Origin: JAAYED01 sp040772225 | GTDB taxonomy: Bacteria > Chloroflexota > Anaerolineae > UBA1429 | Direction of reading: 5' to 3' | Length of the DNA: 64,000 nucleotides | Assembly: GCA_040772225.1 (NCBI GenBank) | Contig: JAXGYO010000002.1 | Span: 186,001-250,000, forward strand | Notes under the pieces: generated by a model | Databases searched by the model: none | What the model was told of the DNA's origin: nothing | What the model saw: the letters and a program-made list of their open reading frames with translations, nothing else | In this document: piece after piece, positions 1 through 9,518 of the stretch | Layout: each line of letters opens with the position of its first letter | Numbering within the stretch: position 1 is the first letter of the stretch | Position numbers and translations under genes: made by a program

Positions 1-2210
1 ACCACAGCAACAGCGCCGTCAGCGAGTGCCTCCAGACCCCGTGCCAGCAACTCTCCATCCTCCAGCGGGACTACCGCCACGTCACCGGCGCCCACATCTC
101 GAATCTCGCTGGTAGGCGGCAAGCGATTCTGTGCCAGCCCGATCTGGCCTGCGCGAAGGTCGCGCCGAATCTGCTCGTGCTCTTGCCGCTGAAAGCCATG
201 ATCCCGCAGCAGTTGCTCCAGATCCTCCTCGCCCGCGCCGGCCGTCTCGCCTTGCGGGAGCAATGCATCCAGCAGCAGGCCCACCGTTGGCAAGAGATCC
301 GATCGCGTGCGCACGGCCCGCGAGAACAGATCGAGTTCCGCCCTCCTTGCGTCTGAAAGAGCGTGTCTGCTCTGTCTGACCAGAGCAGGAACCGCAAGGG
401 CATAGTACGGACCAGGCAAGAGGGCTCCCTCGCCCTGCAAGAACACCGCACAGCTTCCTTTTTCGTTGATGGCAAAATCGTAGACTACCGGATCCATAGC
501 GAAAGGCAGCGCACTCTCAAGGCGGCGCTTTTCTGAGCACATGACCTCTAGCAACTGGTCCTGGGCATTCTCGCGCGCCTCCGGGGCCACCATGAATCCC
601 ATTCCGCCGCCGGACATGCCGCCGAGCATCCAAAAGCCCCAGTAGGCGTCGCCCAGCGTCTTTCGCGCTCGTTCTATGATGGACTCGACGAACAGGTTCG
701 TCGCCCACGGGATGATGGTCGTGAGCGGGCCGAAGAAATTGCGGGTCGTGGCCCGGCTAAGGTCCGCTACCGATCCGCCCTGCAATATTGCCAGTACCTG
801 GTCCAGAATCTGGCCCGCCTCCTGGCGGGCGTGCCACTCGGCAGGCGAACGCAAGAGATAGCGCTCTGTCACCATCTCGAGAATGGGGCCCACGTTCTGG
901 GCCATACCGCCGTGAACCAACACCAGGCTTTCCTGCAAGGCCCGGCGCATCTCCGGACGCACCTGATCCGGCCCCAGCAGCACGTGCTCCGGCAACAGCC
1001 GTCCCCGGCTGGAGCCCCATTCTGGGTCCCCCGGGGCAGCCACTACGCCGTGAATGAGCTTTACTCCCGGCCAGACGCCACCCGAATCCTGCCATCCGCC
1101 ACCGGATCCGGCCAACCACTCGCCCAGTATGGCCCTCGCTGCCACCTGCCGGCGCTCAGCCTCTTTGAGAGGACCCGACAGGCTGGATATCTGCCCGGTG
1201 GCACGCATCAGCGCAGCGATTAGCGCCGCCAGGAGCGTGGTACTGACAGCCAGGCGTGACCCTTTCGGTATCCCGCGAACATAACTTACGACTTCCAAAC
1301 CACAGCCGGGGCCGACAACGCGTGCCAGCAGCTCCGAGAGCGCCTGACCGCCTCCTTCAATTCCAGGCGGCACGATACCAGCAGCGATCACCGCCGCCTT
1401 GAGGAGCCCGAGATAGTCCCGGGCGTAATCGAACACCTCGCTGATCGTATCGATCTCCGCCTGTGCACCGAGATCGATACTGGCCAGCCGCAGCACGGGC
1501 TCATCGATCACGCGCACATAAGCGGAGACCGGAGGCTGCGGCGCGGGATCTCGGCCCCGCACGGCGAGGTCGATGGAAACATTGATCACTCGGGCACCCT
1601 CGGGATAATCCATACCAAGGAAAAAGATGTCACTCCAGCCGCTGTGCGTCAGGTCCATGCGTACTGGCGTTGACTCTACGAGGAGAGGGAACATCCCGGT
1701 GGCAGGATCTTGCTTTAGCAGAGGCTGAACGATCCTGAGAGGGTGATCGGCCGGATGTCCCATGCGAAACATCCAGCGGTTGCCAGCAAAGGACCGCACG
1801 CTGTGGCGCACCTGGTCGGCCAGCGTCTGAAATGCCAGTTGGTGATAGGCCAGGCTCAGGGCGCTGCAGAGGCCCTCGGACAGGCCCTGCGCCCGCGACG
1901 CAAACAGGAACGCGTCGATGGCCTCCTCAAAGCGGCGTTCTAGCAGGTGCGCATAGCCGGCATATGGAATCCGTCCCGGCCCGGCACCCGCCAGCAAGGG
2001 CGGCAGGTAGAAACGATGAATCGCATAGAGAAAGGTGGTCGCGCGCACTCGCTCAAAGAGGTTCGGGCAGGCGCGGCGAAAGCGATCCAACTCTGCACAG
2101 GCACGGACGAGGTCGCTCAGTGTGCATTCCGAACAGAGTGCGTCCAGCGACCGATCCCGGATTGCGGGATCCGCGGAGATGATGGTCTGAACAAAGGCAT
2201 CACTGGACAT
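1..2210 (-). CDS. Fucokinase-like GHMP kinase (3' end outside window)
   Basis: An open reading frame runs from ATG at 2210 to the window edge (736 codons seen, no stop). The product looks like a GHMP-type sugar kinase of the L-fucokinase group. A helical N-terminal half is followed by a block resembling the ATP loop (PKGSRLAVSTT), then GGGWQDSGG, a segment GVKLIH, and the third GHMP motif in GGMSGGGMGF. Family knowledge: such enzymes phosphorylate fucose or related sugars at C1 before nucleotidyl transfer. The gene starts inside the 3' end of the upstream nucleotidyltransferase (11-nt overlap), so the two are probably translationally coupled and act in one sugar-activation pathway. Odd point: the usual GSGLGTSS-type phosphate loop is altered to GSRLAVSTT, so ATP binding may be weakened or changed. 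The substrate is not certain. Confidence 0.7.
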   Translation of the reverse strand, partial: MSSDAFVQTIISADPAIRDRSLDALCSECTLSDLVRACAELDRFRRACPNLFERVRATTFLYAIHRFYLPPLLAGAGPGRIPYAGYAHLLERRFEEAIDAFLFASRAQGLSEGLCSALSLAYHQLAFQTLADQVRHSVRSFAGNRWMFRMGHPADHPLRIVQPLLKQDPATGMFPLLVESTPVRMDLTHSGWSDIFFLGMDYPEGARVINVSIDLAVRGRDPAPQPPVSAYVRVIDEPVLRLASIDLGAQAEIDTISEVFDYARDYLGLLKAAVIAAGIVPPGIEGGGQALSELLARVVGPGCGLEVVSYVRGIPKGSRLAVSTTLLAALIAALMRATGQISSLSGPLKEAERRQVAARAILGEWLAGSGGGWQDSGGVWPGVKLIHGVVAAPGDPEWGSSRGRLLPEHVLLGPDQVRPEMRRALQESLVLVHGGMAQNVGPILEMVTERYLLRSPAEWHARQEAGQILDQVLAILQGGSVADLSRATTRNFFGPLTTIIPWATNLFVESIIERARKTLGDAYWGFWMLGGMSGGGMGFMVAPEARENAQDQLLEVMCSEKRRLESALPFAMDPVVYDFAINEKGSCAVFLQGEGALLPGPYYALAVPALVRQSRHALSDARRAELDLFSRAVRTRSDLLPTVGLLLDALLPQGETAGAGEEDLEQLLRDHGFQRQEHEQIRRDLRAGQIGLAQNRLPPTSEIRDVGAGDVAVVPLEDGELLARGLEALADGAVAV

Positions 2211-3060
2211 CGTCACCACGGTCCGCCTCTCGAGTTGCGAGCAGCTCAAGTAACTGGCTTAGCACCCACTCACGATCTCTTCCCGCCAGCGCCAAAGCCA
2301 TTTGAGCAATCAGGGTACCGTAGCGTGCCCCAACATCGTAGCGGCGCCCGTTGCTCTCTAGCGCCAGATACCGTTCGCGGCGCGGCAACTCATTGAGGGC
2401 ATCAGACAAAGTGACCCCTTCGGGCTGCTGTTGCAGGCGCTCAGCCAGGATGTCCATCACGCCAGGGGTAAGCACGTGCATGCCGAAAAAGCACAGGTAG
2501 TGCCCGGCACGGAGCCCCGGGACGACGAGCCACTGCTCTGCATCGGTCGGCGTGGGTTTCTCCATGACGCGATCCACCAGGTATAGACGGGTGCTGCCAG
2601 CGACACGTTTTGCGCCCACGCAGCCAAAGTACGGCAGCAGGCTCTCGCGCGAAGCTTGCACAGCGGACACGGCGCAGTCGTTACGCTCTGCGGTCTGCAC
2701 CAGGTCCTGAGCACAGCCCACAGTCCCTCGCGCGATGGGCAGGTGGTCGCTGACCAGGTGGAGAAACGACTCGCCGGCGACGAAATCGTGCGCGCAGTAG
2801 ACGGCGTGGCCATAGCCTTGCGGCTCGGCCTGCGGTATAAACGTGATCCGGCTGCGATAGGCGTCCACCGCCCGCCCATAGGAGACCTCATCACCGGGGC
2901 TGACCACGATGCCTACCTGTTCCACACCAGCACGCAACGCCTCCTCAACCAGAATAGTGAGGATGGACTTTTCCTGGCCATCAGTGTCGATCAGAGTCTG
3001 CAGCGGCAGCGCACGTTGCCGCCGCCCCGCCGCCGTGATGACTGCCTTGATCACCCGCAT
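2200..3060 (-). CDS. Sugar-phosphate nucleotidyltransferase (GalU/RmlA-like)
   Basis: The 286-residue protein begins MRVIKAVITAAGRRQRALP, a nucleotide-binding start typical of NTP_transferase enzymes, followed by the conserved helix-strand segment with EEALRAGVEQVGIVVSP. These enzymes join a sugar 1-phosphate to UTP, dTTP or GTP. Length fits the GalU group. It is the first gene of a minus-strand pair with the fucokinase-like kinase that starts within its last codons, so it may activate the sugar phosphate made by that kinase. The signature G-x-G-T-R loop is replaced by GRRQRALP, so nucleotide specificity cannot be read from sequence alone. The family assignment is firm; the exact substrate is unknown. 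Confidence 0.75.
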   Translation of the reverse strand: MRVIKAVITAAGRRQRALPLQTLIDTDGQEKSILTILVEEALRAGVEQVGIVVSPGDEVSYGRAVDAYRSRITFIPQAEPQGYGHAVYCAHDFVAGESFLHLVSDHLPIARGTVGCAQDLVQTAERNDCAVSAVQASRESLLPYFGCVGAKRVAGSTRLYLVDRVMEKPTPTDAEQWLVVPGLRAGHYLCFFGMHVLTPGVMDILAERLQQQPEGVTLSDALNELPRRERYLALESNGRRYDVGARYGTLIAQMALALAGRDREWVLSQLLELLATREADRGDDVQ

Positions 3061-3164
3061 GACTGACTCCTTCCCCTATCGTTATGCCCTCGGCCCCATT
3101 GTACTGGCGCCACCACCGTGGCACAAGCCGCCCACAGCCGCCAGCAGCTGCCATAGCGCATGAC

Positions 3165-3998
3165 TCAACCGACGAGCAGGCTCGCGCGCGCCAACCACCC
3201 CAGACTGGCATCCAGCTCCCTGTGGACGCGATCCAAGGTCTCTGTGGCATCGGCCTCCCCGGAAGGGTCATCAGTGACGTTGAGTCTGCCTGCCCGCCGC
3301 GACAAGTTCGTCCAGAATCCGAGCGAGATCGTCCCGGGTCCGCGTACCATCGAGCAACGGCAGCAAAAAGCGAGCCAGGGCGTCCAGGTGAACGCGCTCA
3401 TGCCGCAGATTGGCGACACGGTCACTGCTGCGAGCCTGATGGCGGGCATAGAGACTTGCCACCGGCAGCACAGACACTGCGCTCACAAAGGGTGGTATCC
3501 ACGCATACAGCTCGATCACGGACACGCTGTAGGAGAATGCTTTGAGCAGGTTGGCCGCCAGCCTGCTCCCGTCCTCCGCCGCAGGCTCGGGCAGATCCTG
3601 AGCAGGGCCTCCCGGACCTCGGGCGGCACCCAGGAATAGACGCCGTGTGCGATGATATAGTCAAATGTCCCCAGAGCGGGGGTGATCTCGCGGATATCCA
3701 TCGCGAGAAAGGCTATGTTGGTGAGACCCAGGGCCGCCACCGATGCAGTCGCATCCTCGATCTGGCGCGGCGACAGATCGATACCTGCAAAGGTGCTCTC
3801 AGGCAGGCTGGCGGCCATCAGCAGGAGGTTGCCGCCGGACGCACAGCCCGACTCGAGCACTCGGCAGCGCTCAACAGGCGCAGTCTCCACGCCGAGCAAG
3901 CGAGCGCAGGTGGCCAGACGGTCCGGATGGGTCTGTGTATAGCACACAGGCGGGTAAGGAACGTCATCGTAACTGGTGGCAGGCGCATGATGGGGCAT
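3165..3998 (-). pseudogene. Class I methyltransferase with regulatory domain, internally deleted and frameshifted
   Basis: The start at 3998 opens MPHHAPATSYDDVPYPPVC, then a SAM-binding core with LESGCASGGNLL and AHGVYSWVPPEVREALLRIC. This matches the N-terminus of the roughly 500-residue methyltransferases that carry a 'methyltransferase regulatory domain'. Near 3590-3600 the sequence jumps out of frame directly into that family's C-terminal part (LAANLLKAFSYSVSVIELYAW, then NLRHERVHLDALARFLLPLLDG). About 200 residues between the two are missing. A second frame change near 3290-3300 is needed to reach the natural-looking end (LNVTDDPSG ... LARASLLVG) and the stop at 3165. A deletion plus a frameshift make a functional product unlikely. 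The long open frame that reads upstream of 3998 is not supported as coding. Confidence 0.8.
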
Positions 3999-4178
3999 CG
4001 GCGGGCTCTTCCTTATGGCGACCTGATTCTGCAGATTATAGAGGGCATCTGTGCCACCGGCCACCTCGCGAGGCCGCAGGACTGAACCACACGCTGTAAC
4101 AGCAATGCTCACGAGCCAGTTGCACTGCGGAGGCGATATGCTATGCTGGCGAAAACGACGAGTAGGAGGATGCCACCC

Positions 4179-4850
4179 ATGTCCGATGCTCAGAACCGTT
4201 GGATGCCGCCCTCGCCACACCGCGAAAGAATCCTGCATGAGATCGCCATCGGCGCGGCGCACATCGTCGAGCGCGGTCACAACGTACCACCGCTCCTGGC
4301 CTTTGAGGACGGGGGCGTGTTTGAACTGCCGAGGGTACGTCTTGAAGAGACGCGACGAGGACTCCAGCTTACCGTCAGTGACGAGGCCGCAGGGGCCGGA
4401 GAGACGCGCTTTTACGATGTCTGCAGCACCGTCGATGAGATCCTGGGACAGGTCGGTGAGCAGCACGCCCTGGATCCAGCCGAGATGACGGCGTTGCTGG
4501 ACGACATCCGCTACATGATCGGGCGTATGGCACGGCGCAGCCAGCAGTATGTGGCGTTCTTTGAGACGATCCGCGCGACGGCAGAGCAAGCTCTGGCGCT
4601 GCCACGACCAGACCATGCCTCGGCCCCGATCCGACTGGAGAGGTTGAGAGCCGACCTCGACGCCTGGTCTACTGTGGATGGCGAGGACTCCCAGGAGCGC
4701 GTCGTAGCGAGCGCCGAGCACGCCAGGACCCTGGCTCAGGAACTGGAGGACTATCTGGCGCAGTGCAGGCAATTGGCGATCGACATCCACAACACCTATG
4801 CCGAGATCAAGGGCGGTCGGCAGTGGCAGGAGAAGCCGGCCGCAGAGTAG
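4179..4850 (+). CDS. Hypothetical protein, helical
   Basis: I do not recognise a family. The start at 4179 is chosen because AGGAGG lies at 4164-4169, nine bases upstream; an in-frame ATG at 4143 has no such site. The 223-residue product is acidic, contains no signal peptide or membrane segment, and is mostly predicted helix, with a likely coiled-coil C-terminal third (HARTLAQELEDYLAQCRQL). It lies between two degraded methyltransferase genes, divergent from the first and 51 bases upstream of the second on the same strand. A shared history with those methyltransferases is possible but is inference only. Confidence 0.55.
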   Translation: MSDAQNRWMPPSPHRERILHEIAIGAAHIVERGHNVPPLLAFEDGGVFELPRVRLEETRRGLQLTVSDEAAGAGETRFYDVCSTVDEILGQVGEQHALDPAEMTALLDDIRYMIGRMARRSQQYVAFFETIRATAEQALALPRPDHASAPIRLERLRADLDAWSTVDGEDSQERVVASAEHARTLAQELEDYLAQCRQLAIDIHNTYAEIKGGRQWQEKPAAE

Positions 4851-4901
4851 CGCCCCGCGAGCAATCGCGGGACCATGCGCACAGGTTAGGGCAGGGTACA
4901 C

Positions 4902-5711
4902 ATGGACGACGTCAACGACATTGCGGCATTCTACAACAGCGCCTCTAAAGTCGAAGAGGAGCGGCTGGTCCGGCACCAGCTCGAGTTCGATCTCACCTGG
5001 CGAATTCTAGAGAGGTTCGTCCCGCCAACGGCCAGCATCCTCGAGATTGGCTGTGGGGCCGGGGCCTACACTGTGCCCCTGACCCGTTGGGGCCACCGCA
5101 TCACCACTGTGGACATGTCCGAGAGATTGCTGGAGCCTCGCCACGCCCGCCTTCAGGAGTCAGGGTTGGAAGGGAAGGTGCGCCTGGTGCAGGCAGACGC
5201 GCGCAACCTGCAAGCAGGCGGCGCGGACAGATATGAGACCGTGCTACTGATGGGCCTGTTGTACCATCTGGTGTGCCTGCAGGACCGCCAGCAGGCACTG
5301 TCTCAGGCCGTGAGGCGCCTGATGCCCGGGGGTGTGATGCTTAGCGCCCACATCAGCCGCTTTGGTATCATGGGCGACCTCATGAAAAACGTACCCGCGT
5401 AGATCGAGGATCGTGTAGAGGTGCGCAGCATCCTCGAGCAGGGCCGTGATCCTGAGCACTGCCCGGCGGGCAGCTTTCGCGGCTAATTTGCTACTGCCGA
5501 AGAGATCGCACCTCTACACGAAAGCGCGGCCCTCGAGACACTACTCCTGGCCGGCGTAGAACCAGCGATATCGGCGGACGACGAGAGCTACAACAGCCCG
5601 AACGGAGAGCGCCGGCGACTCTGGCTGGATCTCCTCGAGGAGCTCTGCGACCAACCATCCATCGTCGGCGCTTCGCGGCACCTTCTCTATGTCGGCAAGT
5701 TGAGAGACTAG
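4902..5711 (+). pseudogene. Class I SAM methyltransferase with two in-frame stops
   Basis: One frame runs 269 codons from ATG 4902 to TAG 5709-5711, interrupted by TAG at 5400-5402 and TAA at 5484-5486. Before the first stop the protein has the SAM-binding motif ILEIGCGAGAYTVPLTRWG, an acidic ribose-binding strand (ITTVDMSERLL) and VRLVQADARNL. After it, the same frame continues with family-like text (IEDRVEVRSILEQGRDPEHC, FATAEEIAPLHES, SRHLLYVGK). Expected residues at the stops are probably Trp (after NVPA) and Tyr (before FATAEE), so single-base nonsense changes explain both. A 166-residue truncated product could still be made, but it lacks the last third of the fold. The reading frame ends four bases into the convergent gene ending at 5708. 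Confidence 0.8.
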
Positions 5712-6802
5712 CGCTCAGCGGCGCCTGTGATCTCGGCCACGCGCTCGAAAAACGCCCGCTTGAACGGCGTGTTGATGCCCCAGTTCACAGGTGGTGTCTG
5801 GAAGCCGCTGAGTCTTTCCCAGGGGGCGTCATCGCGCCAGCGGGGGCGAGGGTTATAGTCCTCCCAAGGATCCTCACCCTGGCCGTGCCACCCCTGATCA
5901 TAGTAGCCCCACGACACGCCCTTGCGCCAGGCGACCTCAAAGTTGGGCATCGCTGGGGAGTCTTCATTTATGATGATCGGCTTGGGTGCAAGCCTGTAAG
6001 CGTCCATTCCCTGGACCACATCGATGGCAGCGGCCAGCTCCGGTGGTCGCAAACCGTTGCCATGCAACAGCACATAGTCGGCGGCGCGGACCAGCGAGGC
6101 AGGGGGCATACCGCGACCTGTCGTAACCTCGGCACCACCGCCACTCGTAGAGAACAGCAGCTCTGGGAATTCTGCCTTGAGGGTGCTGAGCATCTCGTGC
6201 TGCCGTTCGGGGCGGAATATGGCGTACGGTGTGTGATCCACCACCACGTCGATCTCATTCGCCAGCTCAACAAGCACGTGCCGATAGCCGTGCTCCATCA
6301 GAAAAGTGCAGGTCTCGCGCGCGGCGCGCCAGATGGCTGCCTCGTCCTCCATCCGCAAGAGCATCATCCAGTAGAACATGCCAACGATTGGCACCATACC
6401 CAACGCATCGGCACGATCAAGCACCCGGGTCAGACGAGCGGCATAAGCCGCCTTTAGCTTGCCCTCCGGCGTGAACCCGTTGTTGTCATAACTATGGTAC
6501 ACGTCGCGAACATACAAGGGGCCTCCGCCCTGCAGGTTGACTCCAAAAGCGCGAATGCCATGCGCGTACCAGGCCGGCAGCGCGGCGCAGAACTCTTCCG
6601 TGTTGCGGTCGGGATCCCACTCGTCTGTGTCTGGATAAGCCCAGTGACCACGCGTCTCCGGGTTGGCGTCATCGAAAATCGCCTGCACAGCCCTGACATT
6701 GAACAGCATTCCCTCAACGCGGTGCCCGTCGTACCAGCGTCCCGGGTACACGAGACTGCCGTCTATGCAGACATCCTTTCCCTGAAAGCTCACCGTCGTC
6801 AT
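5708..6802 (-). CDS. TIM-barrel glycoside hydrolase-like protein
   Basis: The 364-residue protein has no signal peptide and reads as a clan-A-like (beta/alpha)8 barrel: HGIRAFGVNLQGGGP on an early strand, MVPIVGMFYWMMLLR, then VLVELANEID, where the Asn-Glu pair resembles the acid/base motif of GH5-type enzymes, followed by PIIINEDS, a candidate for the second acid. Function as a glycosidase is inferred from this pattern, not proven. Start ATG 6802 has GAGAGGTG just upstream. A distant relative in this window is the pseudogene at 31641-32644 (shared FGVNLQGG/FSVFLQGA and VELANEID/VDVANECN blocks). It is transcribed away from the sugar-acid dehydratase genes beginning at 6990, so the two units share a control region. 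Confidence 0.6.
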   Translation of the reverse strand: MTTVSFQGKDVCIDGSLVYPGRWYDGHRVEGMLFNVRAVQAIFDDANPETRGHWAYPDTDEWDPDRNTEEFCAALPAWYAHGIRAFGVNLQGGGPLYVRDVYHSYDNNGFTPEGKLKAAYAARLTRVLDRADALGMVPIVGMFYWMMLLRMEDEAAIWRAARETCTFLMEHGYRHVLVELANEIDVVVDHTPYAIFRPERQHEMLSTLKAEFPELLFSTSGGGAEVTTGRGMPPASLVRAADYVLLHGNGLRPPELAAAIDVVQGMDAYRLAPKPIIINEDSPAMPNFEVAWRKGVSWGYYDQGWHGQGEDPWEDYNPRPRWRDDAPWERLSGFQTPPVNWGINTPFKRAFFERVAEITGAAER

Positions 6803-6903
6803 CGATTCACCTCTCTGCGGATGATACTTACCTCTCGACAGCTGTTGCCACGTCCAGTATATCCGGTCTCAGGCGCGGTGTCAGACGCACTCTGCCGAGG
6901 TGG

Positions 6904-6931
6904 TTGACTTTAGGCCTGCAGAGGATAGAAT
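6904..6931 (+). promoter_or_regulatory. Sigma70-type promoter for the tandem dehydratase genes
   Basis: TTGACT (6904-6909) and TAGAAT (6926-6931) are separated by 16 bases. The predicted start of transcription is near 6938, about 50 bases before the broken first gene copy. Because no better promoter lies ahead of the intact copy at 8256, this promoter probably drives it through the pseudogene. Confidence 0.55.
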
Positions 6932-6989
6932 CTCTGCGAATGTCCGGGCGCACCAGCTAAACGACTGGTCCGAGCAGGGAGGATTGACG

Positions 6990-8265
6990 ATACGCGTGAT
7001 CGCCGCAGATATCTTTGATGTGGATGTACAGCCCTGGAAGCCGCCAATTGTGCTCCGTCTGATCACAGATGAGGGATTGTATGGCCTGGGCGAGTTCCCG
7101 CTCTGCTACGGTACTGGCCGTCGCGCCGCGCTCAGCATGCTGCAGGCGATGGTGGAGCAGTTTGTCATCGGCGCCGACCCGCTGCGGGTCGAGCAAATGT
7201 GGAAGACGATCTTTTTCCGGACGTTCTGGGGGCACGGTGGCGGCCCACTCCATTATAAGGCGGGATGAGCACCATCGATCAGGCGCTGTGGGACATCAAA
7301 GGCAAGGCCGCCGGACTCCCGATATACGATCTCCTGGGAGCCAAGTTCACGAGAACCTTCACGTCTACTGTAACGGATGGATCGGCGACGAGTACGCCCC
7401 GGCGGGGAACGCCTACCTCGCCAGCCCGGAAGAGTACGCCGATCGGGCCGCAGAGGTCGTGGGCATGGGATATGACGCGCTCAAGTTCGATCCCTTTAGA
7501 GCACCCCGGGGCAGTGGATGGGGCCCGGGTGAGCGACTGCTGGAGCCCGCGCGGGGCGAGCTGGCCTATCAGCGAGTGCGGGCGGTGCGCGAAGCTGTGG
7601 GCCCTGATATCGAGGTGCTCGTCGAGGTACACGGGTATCTCAGCGTCATGGACGCCATCGCCTGGGGTCGCCGGATCGTGCCATTGCGCCCCTTTTTCTA
7701 TGAAGAGCCAGTTGACGCGATGAATGTCGACGCCATGCGCAGGGTGGCAGAAAACGTGCCGATCCCGCTCGCCGCAGGGGAACGGATCTATACCTGTTAC
7801 GGGTTCCGCGAATACATCGAAAAGCAGGTGCTCGATGTTCTCCAACCCGATATCGGCCTCGCGGGAGGCATCACCGAGTTGAGAAAGATCGCCGCATATG
7901 CCGAGACCTATGATCTGTTCATGCAGCCACACAACTGCCATGGGCCCATCGCCACTGCCGCGGCCGTGCAGGTAGATGCCTGTATCCCAAACTTTATCAT
8001 TCAAGAGACCATTCCGCTTCGATCGCCGAGCGCTTACGAGTTGGTCAACGAGCCACTGGAGCCACTCATCCGCGACAGCCGCATGCCTATACCAACCACA
8101 CCAGGGCTCGGAGTCACCCTCAACGAGGCTTATGTTGCCAGATGCCCGGTGGTCCACCTTTCTCTCCAGCCAACGGACAAGATGCGGTTGACCCATCCAG
8201 GATGCGGCCTAGAATACACCAGCCACGGCAAGCCAGACATCAAGGAGAACGTGAGATGCACGTGA
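6990..8265 (+). pseudogene. Broken upstream copy of sugar-acid dehydratase (enolase superfamily)
   Basis: Read in three frames, this stretch gives a protein roughly four-fifths identical, by eye, to the intact gene that follows at 8256. The start position corresponding to ATG is ATA (6990-6992) with an SD-like GGGAGGA at the same spacing. Near 7254-7262 two extra bases shift the frame (GGGPLHYKAG then stop). One base is lost near 7345, restoring a third frame that continues to 8265 and keeps the catalytic-region blocks VEVHGYL, FFYEEPVDAMN, AAGERIY and QPHNCHGP. Its 3' frame runs past the homologous end and overlaps the start of the intact copy. A lost start and two frameshifts mean no full-length product. 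Confidence 0.88.
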
Positions 8266-9449
8266 TCGCCGCAGAGATCTATGATGTAAACCTCCATCCC
8301 TTCAAGCCGCCGATCGTGCTGCGGCTGATCACCGATGAGGGTATCTATGGCATCGGTGAGTTTCCACTGTGCTATGGCATTGGCCGCCGGTCGGCGATGA
8401 CCATGCTGGAGGAGATGGTAGAGCAATACGTCATCGGAGCAGATCCTCTGCGCATCGAGCAGGTCTGGAAGGACCTCTTTTTTCGTACGTTCTGGGCGCA
8501 GGGTGGGGGACCAGTAGTCTATGGCGGCATGAGCACCATCGACGAGGCCCTTTGGGACATCAAGGGTAAGGCCGCCAATCTGCCAGTCTACGATTTACTG
8601 GGTGGGCGTGTCCATGACGATATCCACGTTTACTGCAACGGCTGGCTGGGCAGCGAGTACGCGCCAGCGCCGGAGCACATCGAGAGCCCCGAGGCTTATG
8701 GGGAACGTGCTGCACAGGTCGTTGCCATGGGCTATGACGCGCTCAAGTTCGATCCCTTTAGTGCACCGCGAAACAGCAACTGGGGCCCGCGCGAGCGTCT
8801 GTTGGAGCCAGAGCGCGGCGAGCTCGCCTATCAGCGCGTCAAGGCGGTTCGTGAGGCCGTGGGCCCTGATGTTGAGGTGCTCGTGGAGGTACACGGCTAT
8901 CTCGGAGTGAGCGACGCGATCGCCTGGGGACGGCGTATTGTTGAACTGCGCCCGTTCTTCTATGAGGAGCCCGTGGACGCCATGAACGTCGAGGTTATGG
9001 CCAGGGTAGGCAGAGAGGTGCCCATCCCGTTGGCGGCCGGTGAGCGTCTCTATACGCGCTATCAGTTCAGGGAGTACATCGAAAAGCAGGTGCTGGACAT
9101 CCTGCAGCCCGACATCGGACTGGCGGGCGGCATCACCGAGCTGAAAAAGATCGGGGCGTATGCCGAGACCTATAACCTGTACATGCAGCCGCACAACTGT
9201 CACGGGCCCATCGCGACCGCCGCGGCAGTCCAACTGGACGCCTGCCTGACGAACTTTATCATCCAGGAGACCGTGCCCAACCGCCCGATGATCACCTATG
9301 AGGTCGTGAACGAGCCGCTGGAGCCGCAGATCCGCAATGGGCGCATGCCGATTCCCACCGGCCCCGGCCTGGGCGTGACGCTCAACGAGGATTATGTTGC
9401 CCGCTGCCCTGTTAAGCGCATCAACGAGCGAAAACGACAGGTGTTCTAG
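8256..9449 (+). CDS. Enolase-superfamily sugar-acid dehydratase (galactonate dehydratase-like)
   Basis: The 397-residue protein shows the enolase-superfamily layout: an N-terminal capping domain ending in GGMSTIDEALWDIKGKAANLPVYDLLGG, then a barrel with ALKFDPF at the second strand, metal-ligand strands VLVEVHGYL, FFYEEPVDAMN and LAAGERLY, and a histidine-bearing end strand MQPHNCHGPI. This arrangement resembles D-galactonate and related acid-sugar dehydratases, which remove water from an aldonic acid to give a 2-keto-3-deoxy acid. The usual KxK is KFD here, so the exact substrate is open. The start at 8256 has AAGGAG at 8242-8247. A decayed tandem copy lies immediately upstream. Confidence 0.75.
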   Translation: MHVIAAEIYDVNLHPFKPPIVLRLITDEGIYGIGEFPLCYGIGRRSAMTMLEEMVEQYVIGADPLRIEQVWKDLFFRTFWAQGGGPVVYGGMSTIDEALWDIKGKAANLPVYDLLGGRVHDDIHVYCNGWLGSEYAPAPEHIESPEAYGERAAQVVAMGYDALKFDPFSAPRNSNWGPRERLLEPERGELAYQRVKAVREAVGPDVEVLVEVHGYLGVSDAIAWGRRIVELRPFFYEEPVDAMNVEVMARVGREVPIPLAAGERLYTRYQFREYIEKQVLDILQPDIGLAGGITELKKIGAYAETYNLYMQPHNCHGPIATAAAVQLDACLTNFIIQETVPNRPMITYEVVNEPLEPQIRNGRMPIPTGPGLGVTLNEDYVARCPVKRINERKRQVF

Positions 9450-9518
9450 GCAACGTCACGGTTCCCGCCACCCATGCGCAGCTCGCCAGGGACAGACCGC
9501 CGCGTGCCATACAACGCT

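Noticed and set aside
3516..4976. A 486-codon minus-strand frame covering the methyltransferase start and reaching back over the hypothetical gene
   Set aside because: Only the part after ATG 3998 has family similarity; the upstream portion is antisense of the hypothetical gene at 4179-4850 and reads as low-complexity shadow.
7279..8196. A 305-codon minus-strand frame opposite the broken dehydratase
   Set aside because: The sense strand matches the intact neighbour closely; the antisense translation has no family features.
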